Shown here: positions 9,009 through 17,984 of the stretch, piece after piece | How the letters are laid out: each line of letters begins with the position of its first letter | Numbering within the stretch: position 1 is the stretch's first letter | From: JAGOUU01 sp964387745 | GTDB lineage: Bacteria; Pseudomonadota; Gammaproteobacteria; JAGOUU01 | NCBI GenBank assembly: GCA_964387745.1 | Contig: CAYLXL010000004.1 | Span: 1 to 64,000, forward strand | Length of the DNA: 64,000 nt | Reading direction: 5' to 3' | Position numbers and translations under genes: made by a program | The notes under the pieces: model-generated | The model's input: the letters and a program-made list of their open reading frames with translations, nothing else | Database searches by the model: none | Told to the model about the DNA's origin: nothing

Positions 9009-9896
9009 ATGACTATATTTATTGCATTTCCAGGTTATGAGGAACTATGTCATAAAATTTATAATCAATTTAAAAATACTGGATCTACTGCTATATTAGG
9101 TGAGTTAATAATAAGAAACTTTCCCGATGGTGAAACCTTCGTCAGATTAAACACTGAAGTAAAAAATAGTGATGTAATCCTAATATGTGGTTTAGATAAT
9201 CCTGATCAAAAAGCAATAGCTTTGATGTTTATTGCTAATTTTGTAAAGGAACAAGGTTGCATCCGAATAGGTATAGTGGCCCCGTACTTGGGTTACATGA
9301 GGCAAGATAAAAGTTTTAATCCTGGTGAGGTTGTGACTTCTAAAATATTCGCAAAATTTTTGTCAGAGCATTTTGATTGGCTAGTGACTATAGATCCACA
9401 TCTGCATCGTTACAATACACTAAGTGATATATATTCTATACCTGCTAAAGCTTTACATGCTGCGGGTTCAATCGCGACATGGGTAGTTAATAATGTTAGT
9501 AATCCTATATTAATCGGCCCGGACAGCGAGAGTAACCAATGGGTTAGTGAGATTGCTGGTCTGTCAGGGTTACCCTATATCATAATGGAAAAAAAACGTT
9601 ACAGTGATGTAGATGTTAGTATCTCTTCTCCCGATTTAGACAGTTATAAAAATTGCTCGCCAGTGATCTTGGATGATATTATTTCAACAGGCCGAACTAT
9701 GATAGAAGTTATTAAGCATTTAAAGCAAGTTAGGATGGCTGATCCTATATGTATAGGTGTACACGCAATTTTTTCTGCTGATAGCTATGAAGAGCTATTA
9801 AAAGCTGGCGCGAAACGCGTTATCACTTGTAATACTATCAAGCATATTTCGAATGAGATTGATATCAGTAATCTTATAGTAGAGAATATCTTATAA
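9009..9896 (+). CDS. prs: Ribose-phosphate pyrophosphokinase, short archaeal-like form
   Basis: This 295-residue PRPP synthetase makes PRPP from ribose 5-phosphate and ATP. RNFPDGETFVR (N-terminal), the APYLGYMRQDKSFNPGE catalytic loop, the IDPHLHR metal site, and the PRPP loop VILDDIISTGRTM are all present. It is about 20 residues shorter than the housekeeping enzyme, and the FNPGEVVTSK segment looks like archaeal and accessory forms rather than bacterial PrsA. It is tightly paired with the phosphorylase, so it probably serves nucleotide salvage; a standard prs may exist elsewhere in the genome. Confidence 0.87.
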   Translation: MTIFIAFPGYEELCHKIYNQFKNTGSTAILGELIIRNFPDGETFVRLNTEVKNSDVILICGLDNPDQKAIALMFIANFVKEQGCIRIGIVAPYLGYMRQDKSFNPGEVVTSKIFAKFLSEHFDWLVTIDPHLHRYNTLSDIYSIPAKALHAAGSIATWVVNNVSNPILIGPDSESNQWVSEIAGLSGLPYIIMEKKRYSDVDVSISSPDLDSYKNCSPVILDDIISTGRTMIEVIKHLKQVRMADPICIGVHAIFSADSYEELLKAGAKRVITCNTIKHISNEIDISNLIVENIL

Positions 9897-9902
9897 TACT
9901 GT

Positions 9903-10571
9903 TTAGATATAATAAGCTACGGTCGTCATAATTTTACCACTTAATTTCATTGAATATTTTATTAGTGGGTGAAGATTATAAGCACCAGCTTCAATAGCCG
10001 TATGCGCATGTGCTTGTTCGTCTTTATACATTTGTTCAATAATTACTCGACTCGCATGGTCATTGACAGGGAGCTTCTGTAAATGAGATGCTAGGTGTTT
10101 GCTCACCTGTTTTTCAGTCTCAGCAAGAAAGCCTAGATTATAACGATCACCGGCTAGACCAGCAAAAATTCCAATAGATAAAGATCCTATATACCATAAT
10201 GGATTTAGGTAGCTTGTATGGCTATTAAGTTGTGTCAAGCGAGTCTGACACCAATCAAGATGGTCATTTTCTTCTAGGGCGGCTGTTTGCAGTTTTATTT
10301 TAATAACAGGATCACGGGCGGTTAAGGCTTGTCCCTGATATAAAGCTTGAGCACAAACCTCGCCGCAATGATTGACCCGCATAAAGCCTCTAGATTTTTG
10401 TAAATCTAGTTCAGACTCAGACGCAGGCTCAGATTTAGATTCAGGTATTTGAGAGTTTTTACTTGGATTTAGTCTATCAGTAGTGATGGGGCTCCCAAAA
10501 AGAGTTCTTAGCCCGGTATCTAAAAAATTTACCAGGCTATCGGTCAAGTTAGTATTATTAGTTATTTGCAT
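9903..10571 (-). CDS. coq7: Demethoxyubiquinone hydroxylase
   Basis: This 222-residue di-iron hydroxylase of the ferritin-like fold carries out the penultimate step of ubiquinone synthesis. The iron-binding helices are visible: MRVNHCGEVCAQALY, EENDHLDW, and MYKDEQAHAHTA. ATG 10571 (MQITNN) gives the usual length; an in-frame start 17 codons upstream exists and neither has a strong ribosome site. It converges on prs with a 6-bp gap. It is one of several independent oxygen-dependent routes for this step; its presence indicates aerobic growth. Confidence 0.92.
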   Translation of the reverse strand: MQITNNTNLTDSLVNFLDTGLRTLFGSPITTDRLNPSKNSQIPESKSEPASESELDLQKSRGFMRVNHCGEVCAQALYQGQALTARDPVIKIKLQTAALEENDHLDWCQTRLTQLNSHTSYLNPLWYIGSLSIGIFAGLAGDRYNLGFLAETEKQVSKHLASHLQKLPVNDHASRVIIEQMYKDEQAHAHTAIEAGAYNLHPLIKYSMKLSGKIMTTVAYYI

Positions 10572-10663
10572 GGTAAATTGTTTAGGCTGTAAGATAAACT
10601 GAATTTTAGAAGATTTAACCATGTTTTAACCATGCAGACAAGGGCAGACAAGGATCAAGTAAC

Positions 10664-11644
10664 ATGAACATCGATCAAAATATATTAAGTCTTATTGGCA
10701 ACACGCCCATTATTAAAGTAAGTAAATTTGATACAGGTCTTTGTGAACTGTATTTAAAACTAGAGAATCAAAACCCTGGTGGGTCTATTAAAGATCGTAT
10801 TGCTGTTTACATGGTCAATGATGCAGAAAAGCGTGGGCAATTAAAGTCTGGAGGCACTATAGTTGAAGCCACCGCAGGTAATACTGGTCTAGCGCTAGCT
10901 TTAGTAGCGATTAGTCGAGGTTATAAATTATTATTTGTGATCCCTGATAAGATGAGTGCTGCTAAGATAAACCATTTAAAAGCAATGGGTGCAGAAATTG
11001 TATTAACTCGATCAGATGTCGAAAAAGGGCACCCTGAATATTATCAGGATTTAGCTGAAAATCTGGCTAAAGATATACCCAACAGTGTCTATATTAATCA
11101 ATTTGGCAATGACATCAACAGTAAAGCACATTATGAATGGACTGGCCCTGAGATTTGGCAACAAATGGATCATAATTTAGATGCTATTATTTGTGGTGTA
11201 GGCACTGGTGGGACGTTAACGGGGATAGGACGTTATATGCGCGAACATGCACCTAATCTTGAAATGGTATTAGCAGATCCTGTTGGTTCTATTCTGGCGC
11301 CGTTGATTAATACAGGGGAGAGAATTAAACCAGGAAAATGGTTGGTAGAGGGCATAGGTGAGGATTATATTCCAAAAATTTGTGATATAAGTCTGGCTAA
11401 AAAAGCTTATAGTATTTCTGATAAACAAGCTTTTGATACAGCAAGATTATTATTAAAAACAGAGGGTATTTACGGTGGTTCATCGTGCGGAGTGTTAGTA
11501 GCTGCAGCATTAAAATATTGCTTAGAACAAGAAAAACCAAAAAGAGTGCTGACTTTTGTTTGTGATGGGGGTGCTAAATACCAAGACAAAATGTACAATG
11601 ATGAGTGGCTGAAAGAAAAAAAACAGCAAGGATTGTTACAATAG
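10664..11644 (+). CDS. Cystathionine beta-synthase-type PLP enzyme (no CBS domain)
   Basis: This 326-residue fold-type II PLP enzyme has Lys in NPGGSIKDR as the Schiff-base residue, EATAGNTGLALA, GVGTGGTLTG for the phosphate cup, and EGIGEDYIP. The GEDYIP stretch and the adjacent gamma-lyase favour cystathionine beta-synthase over O-acetylserine sulfhydrylase. It would join serine and homocysteine to form cystathionine. It lacks the C-terminal regulatory CBS pair seen in animal enzymes, as is usual in bacteria. Seventeen bp separate it from the next gene, so the two form an operon for reverse transsulfuration. Confidence 0.87.
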   Translation: MNIDQNILSLIGNTPIIKVSKFDTGLCELYLKLENQNPGGSIKDRIAVYMVNDAEKRGQLKSGGTIVEATAGNTGLALALVAISRGYKLLFVIPDKMSAAKINHLKAMGAEIVLTRSDVEKGHPEYYQDLAENLAKDIPNSVYINQFGNDINSKAHYEWTGPEIWQQMDHNLDAIICGVGTGGTLTGIGRYMREHAPNLEMVLADPVGSILAPLINTGERIKPGKWLVEGIGEDYIPKICDISLAKKAYSISDKQAFDTARLLLKTEGIYGGSSCGVLVAAALKYCLEQEKPKRVLTFVCDGGAKYQDKMYNDEWLKEKKQQGLLQ

Positions 11645-11661
11645 CGTAGGTATAGGTACAA

Positions 11662-12840
11662 ATGTTAACAAAAAATTTAAATATTGCTACTAGAGTCATC
11701 CATGGCGGTCAGGAGGTTGATCCATCAACTGGTGCTGTGATGCCGCCAATTTATACAACGTCTACCTATAAACAAGCTTCACCCGGCGAGCATCAAGGAT
11801 TTGAATATTCACGCAGTCAAAACCCGACAAGATTTGCTTATGAGCGTTGCTTGGCTGATCTAGAATCAGGTACCCGTGGCTATGCTTTTGCGTCAGGGCT
11901 AGCAGCAGAAAATACAGTTATGGGTTTATTAAAGCCTGGTGATCATGTTATTTCAATGAATGATATCTATGGTGGCAGTTATCGTTTGTTTACAAAAGTT
12001 ACTAGTAAATCTAGCGGTGTTGACTTTAGCTTTGTAGATTTAACTAATCCTGAAAATTTACTTTCTAGCATCACTTCTAAAACCAAACTAATCTGGGTAG
12101 AAACCCCAACTAATCCGTTATTAAAATTAGTAGATTTACGTAAAATTGCTGAAATAGCAAAAAAACACAATATTTTAACTTTAGCTGATAACACTTTTGC
12201 TACGCCCATGATCCAACGGCCCTTAGAATATGGCTTTGATCTGGTTTTGCATTCTGCGACTAAGTACTTAAATGGCCACTCAGATATGATTGGCGGTGTG
12301 GTCGTGGTCGGGGATAATAAAGATCTAGCGGATGAATTAGCTTTTTTACAAAACTCTATGGGTGCAATACAGGGGCCATTTGATAGTTATTTGGCACTAA
12401 GAGGTTTAAAAACTTTGGCTTTAAGAATGCGCGCTCACTGTGATAATAGCATGGAGCTTGCAAGTTTTTTGGAACAAAATTATTTACAGAAGAAAAATTA
12501 TATTAATAAAATTTATTATCCAGGATTATCCTCACACCAACAGCATCAATTAGCAACTAGTCAAATGAGCTATGGTTATGGTGGAATTATTAGTATAGAG
12601 TTCAAAAATTATGAGACCACGTCAAAATTTTTACGTCATTTAAAATTATTTACTTTAGCAGAAAGCTTGGGTGGTGTAGAAAGCTTGGTTAATCATCCTG
12701 CCAAAATGACACATGCTAGCATACCAGTTGAGATTAGAAAGAACTTAGGGATAACTGATGGTTTGATTAGATTGTCAGTGGGTATAGAAAACTTAGATGA
12801 TCTTAAGCAAGATTTAGTAACCGCTTTTAGTCAATTGTAA
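11662..12840 (+). CDS. Cystathionine gamma-lyase / gamma-synthase family enzyme
   Basis: This 392-residue fold-type I PLP enzyme of the Cys/Met metabolism family has EYSRSQNPTR, ASGLAAEN, ETPTNP, ADNTFATP, and the PLP lysine in LHSATKYLNGHSD. Paired downstream of a cystathionine beta-synthase, it most likely cleaves cystathionine to cysteine, 2-oxobutyrate and ammonia. Gamma-synthase activity cannot be excluded from sequence because the two share all visible motifs. The ESLGGVESLV substrate loop near the C-terminus is intact. Confidence 0.88.
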   Translation: MLTKNLNIATRVIHGGQEVDPSTGAVMPPIYTTSTYKQASPGEHQGFEYSRSQNPTRFAYERCLADLESGTRGYAFASGLAAENTVMGLLKPGDHVISMNDIYGGSYRLFTKVTSKSSGVDFSFVDLTNPENLLSSITSKTKLIWVETPTNPLLKLVDLRKIAEIAKKHNILTLADNTFATPMIQRPLEYGFDLVLHSATKYLNGHSDMIGGVVVVGDNKDLADELAFLQNSMGAIQGPFDSYLALRGLKTLALRMRAHCDNSMELASFLEQNYLQKKNYINKIYYPGLSSHQQHQLATSQMSYGYGGIISIEFKNYETTSKFLRHLKLFTLAESLGGVESLVNHPAKMTHASIPVEIRKNLGITDGLIRLSVGIENLDDLKQDLVTAFSQL

Positions 12841-12888
12841 AAGATAAAATTATAAGATAAGAACGCAAGAATATATAAGAAGTCTATA

Positions 12889-14160
12889 GTGCAGCAGTAT
12901 AATATTCACAATCATCCGGTAAGTTTAAGAGCATTTATGGCGTGGTTTATGGCTAGCTCTTTTACATGCTTTCAATTTTGCACACAGGTAATTTTAGGGC
13001 CTATGGCCGTTGAACTGATGCAAGCCTTTTCTTTAGATGCTGTGAGTGTGAGCTATGTAGTTTCTTCTTTCTTTTATGTATATTTGCTCATGCAATTACC
13101 TGCAGGGATATTATTAGATCGCTATCCAGCAAAATATATCATGCCGATTACCTGTTCTATTTGTGCCATTGGCGCTGTTTTAATGGGGTTGGCTTCTACT
13201 GTTTATTTATTTGTTTTTGCTAGAATGCTGTGTGGTTTTGGTTCGGCTTTTGGTTTTATAGGCACTATGCGGGTGTTGAGAAATTATTTCAGTTTAAAAT
13301 ATATGGCTTTATTTATCGGCTTTACTGAAATGATGGGCTTTATTTTAACTGCAGTTTGTGAGCAGGCGGTTAGTTTTTATTTACCCGTATATGGTTATAA
13401 ATCAGTGTTGTTTTATTTTGGTTTGATTGGTCTTGCCATAGCAATTTTTATGTATATATCTAGTTTATCCAGATTTGCACCAGAACATGAATTTGCACCG
13501 CCACGAAAACATGATATAAAAGTCATTGCGCATGATTTCAAAGAGTTGGTTACAGATAAGCAAATGCTTATTCTCGGTGTTATATCATTTAGTTTTTTTG
13601 CTTTGGTTACTTCCTATGCTGCACTTTGGGGCGTGCCGTCATTAGTTAATATAAATCAATTATCTTTTGAGGATGCTACTCAGGCTATGTCGTATATTTT
13701 CTTAGGAATTGCGACCGGTGGACCTCTAGCAGGGGTTTTAACAACCAAATTGCGTGATCTTAATAAACTTATTTTTTGGTCTGGTCTAATTAACGCAGGA
13801 TTATTTTTGATTTTATTGTACAGTAATCTTGATGTAATAATAATTAATATGCTGTTATATCTTACAGGTGTTTTTGGTTGTTGTTATCTATTATGTTTTA
13901 CAATTGCTAATAATTTAGTTGCAGCAAGATTAAGTGGAACATGTATGGGCTTAATCAATATGATTACGATGACTTCTGCACTAGTATTACAGCCTATAAT
14001 GGGGTATCTGGTAGCATTAGATGGCCAGGCAGGGATGCTTAACGGTGCTCCAGTGTATCTAGTGTCAGGTTACAAAAGAGCTTGTTGGGTGTTGATTGTT
14101 TTATTTCTATTTGCGAGCTTTTTGAGTACGAGATTAAAAAGCTCTTCCAATCGGTCATAA
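12889..14160 (+). CDS. MFS transporter
   Basis: This 423-residue carrier has about 12 membrane helices. Motif A between helices 2 and 3 reads GILLDRYPAKYIMP, typical for the major facilitator superfamily, and a second half begins near residue 220. It starts with GTG 12889. Similar proteins are abundant in Legionella-like bacteria, where the Pht group imports amino acids or nucleosides; the LLDRYP motif fits that group, but the substrate is not determined. It follows the transsulfuration genes by 48 bp and ends before a strong terminator. Confidence 0.82.
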   Translation: MQQYNIHNHPVSLRAFMAWFMASSFTCFQFCTQVILGPMAVELMQAFSLDAVSVSYVVSSFFYVYLLMQLPAGILLDRYPAKYIMPITCSICAIGAVLMGLASTVYLFVFARMLCGFGSAFGFIGTMRVLRNYFSLKYMALFIGFTEMMGFILTAVCEQAVSFYLPVYGYKSVLFYFGLIGLAIAIFMYISSLSRFAPEHEFAPPRKHDIKVIAHDFKELVTDKQMLILGVISFSFFALVTSYAALWGVPSLVNINQLSFEDATQAMSYIFLGIATGGPLAGVLTTKLRDLNKLIFWSGLINAGLFLILLYSNLDVIIINMLLYLTGVFGCCYLLCFTIANNLVAARLSGTCMGLINMITMTSALVLQPIMGYLVALDGQAGMLNGAPVYLVSGYKRACWVLIVLFLFASFLSTRLKSSSNRS

Positions 14161-14328
14161 TACGTCATTTGGTCAATGTTTCTGCTTAAATAGCGTGAAC
14201 AATTTACAATGCATGATTGTAGAACATAGCATATGTCGGTAAAAATTAACCTGATATCTCCACTATGGCGGTAAAAATGGAGATTTCAAGTAAATATTTG
14301 CCTGTGCTTTCCTAGCCTAACAGAATAA

Positions 14329-14359
14329 AATAAAACCCAATAATTTATTGGGTTTTATT
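14329..14359. terminator. Bidirectional intrinsic terminator
   Basis: A perfect 15-bp inverted repeat has arms aataaaacccaataa (14329-14343) and ttattgggttttatt (14345-14359). The outer arm supplies a T-rich run on either strand, so it can stop transcription of both the MFS gene and the converging Ala/Lys-rich gene at 14384. Confidence 0.85.
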
Positions 14360-14383
14360 GAACGTTAATAAAAATGTAAAGGT

Positions 14384-15034
14384 CTATTTAGCTGCTTCTA
14401 CAGCTTTATTGGCTTCTTCGACAGCTTTAGTTGCTTCTTGGAGTTTAGTTTCTGCAGTGGTTTGAGCTGTTTTAGCAGTTTCTGCAGCTTTTTGAGCCAT
14501 ATCATTGGCTTTAGTTAAGCTAGCTACTTTTGATTTTAGAGCGTTAGCAGCATTAGCATCTTTGCTAGCTTGCACTCGATCAATATCTGCTTGTACTTTA
14601 GACTTTTCCATCTGTTCTTTAGAAGCCTTGGCTGTAGCAGCAGCGTTGTCCGCATCTTTTTGTGCTTGTTCTAAATCGCCCTTAGCTTTTTCAGCTTTAT
14701 CACTGGCGGCTTTAGCTGCAGTTGTTTTATCTTCAGCTAGTTTTTTTGCAGCAGCTTCTTTATCTTTGGCCAATTTTAAATTATTAGCAGCTTGTAGAGC
14801 TTTTTTGCGTTTGTCTGCTTCGTTTACTGGGTTTTTAGCTTCAGATGATTTATCTGCTGCAACCTGATCTTCAGCTGGTTGTGCTGCTGTACCGGGCAGA
14901 GCGTCTCTAACTCTTTCTAGGAGGCTTTTTTCTGGTTCTGGAGCTGTTTTTTGATCTTCTGTTTGAGCTAGTAACGCCAAAGGGGTACACAAAGCTAAAG
15001 TGAGGATTGGTTTAATTAATGAGATACGTGACAT
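14384..15034 (-). CDS. Exported Ala/Lys-rich coiled-coil protein, function unknown
   Basis: This 216-residue protein has a signal peptide (residues about 1-23, ending LLAQ). The mature part is almost entirely Ala, Lys, Glu, Asp and Thr, with a Pro-containing segment near residues 30-60 and then about 140 residues of predicted long helix (for example AKKLAEDKTTAAKAASDKAE). No enzyme motif is visible. It resembles periplasmic coiled-coil or TolA-like linker sequences in composition only, so no function is assigned. A gene of similar composition (15233) lies upstream on the same strand with its own 3' hairpin between them. Confidence 0.75.
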   Translation of the reverse strand: MSRISLIKPILTLALCTPLALLAQTEDQKTAPEPEKSLLERVRDALPGTAAQPAEDQVAADKSSEAKNPVNEADKRKKALQAANNLKLAKDKEAAAKKLAEDKTTAAKAASDKAEKAKGDLEQAQKDADNAAATAKASKEQMEKSKVQADIDRVQASKDANAANALKSKVASLTKANDMAQKAAETAKTAQTTAETKLQEATKAVEEANKAVEAAK

Positions 15035-15185
15035 ATCTTCTCCTGTAAATTTGGGTTTAATAGTAGTTATGCGAATTCTTAGACTGGCGCTATGTAAAAA
15101 AGTTCCATCTAATACACAAAATAAATTGTATTACAAATTATGAAAAGATTATATAGGTAGAGGATTTTAATAAAGACACAACAGG

Positions 15186-15218
15186 GCGAGAAATAAGAAC
15201 CATGATCTTATCTCTCGC
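15186..15218. terminator. Hairpin after the 15233 gene
   Basis: The sequence gcgaga-a-ataaga at 15186 pairs with tcttat-c-tctcgc ending at 15218, one internal mismatch, loop of seven. It sits 15 bp past the stop of the minus-strand gene at 15233, so a terminator is likely, although the following T-tract is weak. The rest of 15035-15232 is upstream sequence of the 14384 gene. Confidence 0.55.
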
Positions 15219-15232
15219 AATGTTAGCTATAT

Positions 15233-15601
15233 TTATTCTTTAGCCCCAGATTTTACTTCAGATTCCATTTCTGGTTTTTTATCTTCCATTTTTGCTTTGG
15301 CTTCAGCTTTTTTAGCTTCCATTTCAGCTTTGCGTTTGGCTTTAGCTTCCATTTCAGCTTTGCGTTTGGCTTCTTTTTCTGCCTTACGTTTAGCTTTAGC
15401 ATCCATATCGGGTTTAGCTTTGTTTTCTTTATCCATCATTCCTGTTTTTGCTTGATCAGAACTAACTGCAGCAGCATCTTTAGCATCAACTGCTACCGGA
15501 GTAGTTGCGCCACCATCCATTGTTTCGTCTAAGGCGAAAGCAGAACTACTTAGTAAAAAGCCAACTACCATACATAAATGACTTATTTTAAATGATTTCA
15601 T
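15233..15601 (-). CDS. Exported Lys/Ala/Glu-rich repeat protein, function unknown
   Basis: This 122-residue protein has a clear signal peptide (MKSFKISHLCMVVGFLLSSS, cleavage near AFA). The mature part contains repeats built on K-A-E/K-R-K-A-E-M-E-A, highly charged and probably helical. Two of the repeats are identical at DNA level (15311-15370). No known domain is recognised. The composition matches the neighbouring 14384 product and suggests a periplasmic low-complexity protein. Confidence 0.72.
   Translation of the reverse strand: MKSFKISHLCMVVGFLLSSSAFALDETMDGGATTPVAVDAKDAAAVSSDQAKTGMMDKENKAKPDMDAKAKRKAEKEAKRKAEMEAKAKRKAEMEAKKAEAKAKMEDKKPEMESEVKSGAKE
15311..15370 (-). repeat. Perfect 30-bp tandem duplication inside the 15233 gene
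   Basis: Positions 15311-15340 and 15341-15370 are identical (tttagcttcc...gcgtttggc), encoding two identical ten-residue units of the Lys/Ala/Glu repeat. Identity at DNA level points to recent slippage or unequal exchange, so unit number may vary between strains. Confidence 0.9.
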
Positions 15602-15722
15602 AATATTTCCTTTATTAACTTTATTGCTAAACTATTTTTATAAAATGTACCTGATTAACGTAACCAACGTCACTAATATAATAGCAACTCAAAAGATGAT
15701 TTACAGTAAAATTAGCAAAAAA

Positions 15723-16463
15723 TTAAACAAAATATTTTAATTCTAATAGGTTGAGCTCTTTATTATCAGTGTATTCTATGTAATAGGCTCCGTCAGCATG
15801 CCAATCACCTAACACGTAACGATATTGCTTTACATTATTATGTTCATAAGTATGAACTTTAGGTCGGTGAGTGTGTCCGTGAATCATAATATTAGTATGA
15901 GTTTTTTGGAATATGTCATCGACTGCTTTTAATACGACATCATATTTTTCTGGTTGAGTAAAATAGTCTGTTCTATTAGTACTACGTTTTTTTATATTTC
16001 GAGCTAAAGCAGTTCTTAAACTTAAAGGTAGCACTAGGTATATTTTTTTTATTAGGGGGTTGCGCACAAACGCTCTAAATTTTTGATAGGACTTATCGAG
16101 TGTACAAAGTGTGTCGCCATGCAGAATAGTAATTTTACAGCTAAGATTAATAACTCTGTAATCTTCAGGGATTAGATTGAAATTAAGCATTTTAGCAGTC
16201 GATTGATCTATTAAAAAGTCGCGGTTGCCTACTAGAAAAAAAATTTTTGTAGTTAAACTCAGTTTTTTAAGTGCTGCCATGATGGGCTGGTGCCAGGCTT
16301 CTATACTGTCATTGCCAATCCAATAATTAAAAAAGTCACCCAGAATATATAAAGCTTCTATATTCTGTTGTATACAGTTGTCGATAAATCTTAAAAAAAG
16401 ATTGATGACTTCTGGTTCTTGGGGAGATAAATGTAAGTCGGATATAAAGAAAGTTTTAGCCAT
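15723..16463 (-). CDS. lpxH: UDP-2,3-diacylglucosamine pyrophosphatase
   Basis: This 246-residue calcineurin-like metallophosphoesterase hydrolyses UDP-2,3-diacylglucosamine to lipid X in lipid A synthesis at the inner membrane. All family motifs are present: SDLHLS, GDFFNYW, GNRDFL, HGDTL, and HGHTHRP, giving the two-metal site. Length is normal. It is transcribed divergently from gltX across 81 bp. Confidence 0.95.
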   Translation of the reverse strand: MAKTFFISDLHLSPQEPEVINLFLRFIDNCIQQNIEALYILGDFFNYWIGNDSIEAWHQPIMAALKKLSLTTKIFFLVGNRDFLIDQSTAKMLNFNLIPEDYRVINLSCKITILHGDTLCTLDKSYQKFRAFVRNPLIKKIYLVLPLSLRTALARNIKKRSTNRTDYFTQPEKYDVVLKAVDDIFQKTHTNIMIHGHTHRPKVHTYEHNNVKQYRYVLGDWHADGAYYIEYTDNKELNLLELKYFV

Positions 16464-16544
16464 AAGTTAAATTTTATACTAAAAAAAATTAAACTTAAAT
16501 GATATACTTGAGTTTTATTAAAACTTTAAGATTTACTACCTACT

Positions 16545-17984
16545 ATGACATTCAAAACAAGATTTGCCCCAAGTCCGACGGGCGAGATGCACTTTGGCAA
16601 TGTACGTACAGCTTTATTTAATGGATTAGCAGCAATTGCTCAAAAAGGAGATTTTTTATTACGAGTCGAAGATACAGATGAAGAGCGTTCAAGCTTGGAA
16701 TTTGAACAATTGCTTTATACAGATCTCAAGTGGCTCGGTATAGATTGGCAAGAAGGTCCGGACCACACCGGCAATAGGGGTAAGAATGGTCCTTACCGTC
16801 AATCGGAACGTAAAGAGCTTTACAAAAAATACTATGAACAAATGCTGGCTAATGATCAGGCTTATTACTGTTTTTGCAGTGAAGAACAGCTAGCATTAAG
16901 CAGAAAGTTACAGCGTTCTCAGCATTTACCGCCAAGATATATGGGTACTTGCAGTAAGCTATCAAAAGAAGAAGTAGCTAAGAGAATCAATAACGGTGAG
17001 AAGCCTACAGTTAGATTTCGTATTCCAAAAAACCAATTAATTGAATTTAATGATCTGGTCAAAGGCCCGCAGAGCTTTAAAAGCGATGATATCGGGGATT
17101 TTATTATTATCAGAGGTTGCGGGACGGCTTCCTTCATGTTTTGTAATGCTATTGATGACGCGCTTATGGGCGTGACGCATGCTTTACGTGGCGAAGATCA
17201 TCTTACCAATACGCCAAGGCAATTAATGATTGCACAAACTTTAGGGCTAAAACACCCAGAATACGGGCACATATCATTAATAGTTGGGCATGATGGCAGT
17301 CCGTTATCCAAACGGCACGGTAGTAAAAGTATTAAATCATTACGGGAAGAAGGGTATCTACCTGAGGCGATTGTTAATTACTTAGCCAGATTAGGGCACC
17401 AATATGAAAACCTCAAGTTCAGCGACATAAATACCCTGGGGCAAAAGTTTTCATTGGCCTCGTTAGGTAGATCACCTGCGCATTATGATGAACAGCATCT
17501 TAATCACTGGCAAAAAGAAGCTGTGTTGAATATTAGTCTTGAACAATTTGAGGCGTGGCTTGAAAGTAACGAAGCAAGTGCTAAAGGATTAGCTTATTGT
17601 CCTGCAGATAAAAAACAAGATTTTCTGGTGTTAATGAAAGAGAATATTAGTTTCCCCAAAGAAGTGTTAGAGTGGGCTGAAATTTTGTTTACTGATCAAA
17701 AAGATTATAGTGTTGAGCAGATAGAGCTGCTTAAACAAACTGATAAAGATTTCTTCAAAAAAGCCGCAGATTATTCAAAAGATAATTCAGATGGAGTGTT
17801 GGACATTAAAGCCTTAAGTAATTATCTAAAAGATAGTTTTAACTTAACTGGCAAGAAGTTATTTCAGCCATTAAGAATCTGCTTATCGCTTAACGAAAAT
17901 GGTCCAGAGCTGCAAAAGTTGATAAACCTTATGGGTGTTACCAAAGTCAAAGAACGTTTTAATAAAGTATATGGATTGCTCTAG
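16545..17984 (+). CDS. gltX: Glutamyl-tRNA synthetase
   Basis: This 479-residue class I synthetase has RFAPSPTGEMHFGNVRTALFN holding the HIGH-like motif as HFGN, and PLSKRHGS as the KMSKS-like loop. It charges tRNA-Glu; whether it also charges tRNA-Gln (non-discriminating) cannot be read from the sequence. TATACT boxes precede it at about 16503. Its stop overlaps the GTG start of cysS by one base, and four genes then follow in the same direction to 21993. Confidence 0.95.
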   Translation: MTFKTRFAPSPTGEMHFGNVRTALFNGLAAIAQKGDFLLRVEDTDEERSSLEFEQLLYTDLKWLGIDWQEGPDHTGNRGKNGPYRQSERKELYKKYYEQMLANDQAYYCFCSEEQLALSRKLQRSQHLPPRYMGTCSKLSKEEVAKRINNGEKPTVRFRIPKNQLIEFNDLVKGPQSFKSDDIGDFIIIRGCGTASFMFCNAIDDALMGVTHALRGEDHLTNTPRQLMIAQTLGLKHPEYGHISLIVGHDGSPLSKRHGSKSIKSLREEGYLPEAIVNYLARLGHQYENLKFSDINTLGQKFSLASLGRSPAHYDEQHLNHWQKEAVLNISLEQFEAWLESNEASAKGLAYCPADKKQDFLVLMKENISFPKEVLEWAEILFTDQKDYSVEQIELLKQTDKDFFKKAADYSKDNSDGVLDIKALSNYLKDSFNLTGKKLFQPLRICLSLNENGPELQKLINLMGVTKVKERFNKVYGLL

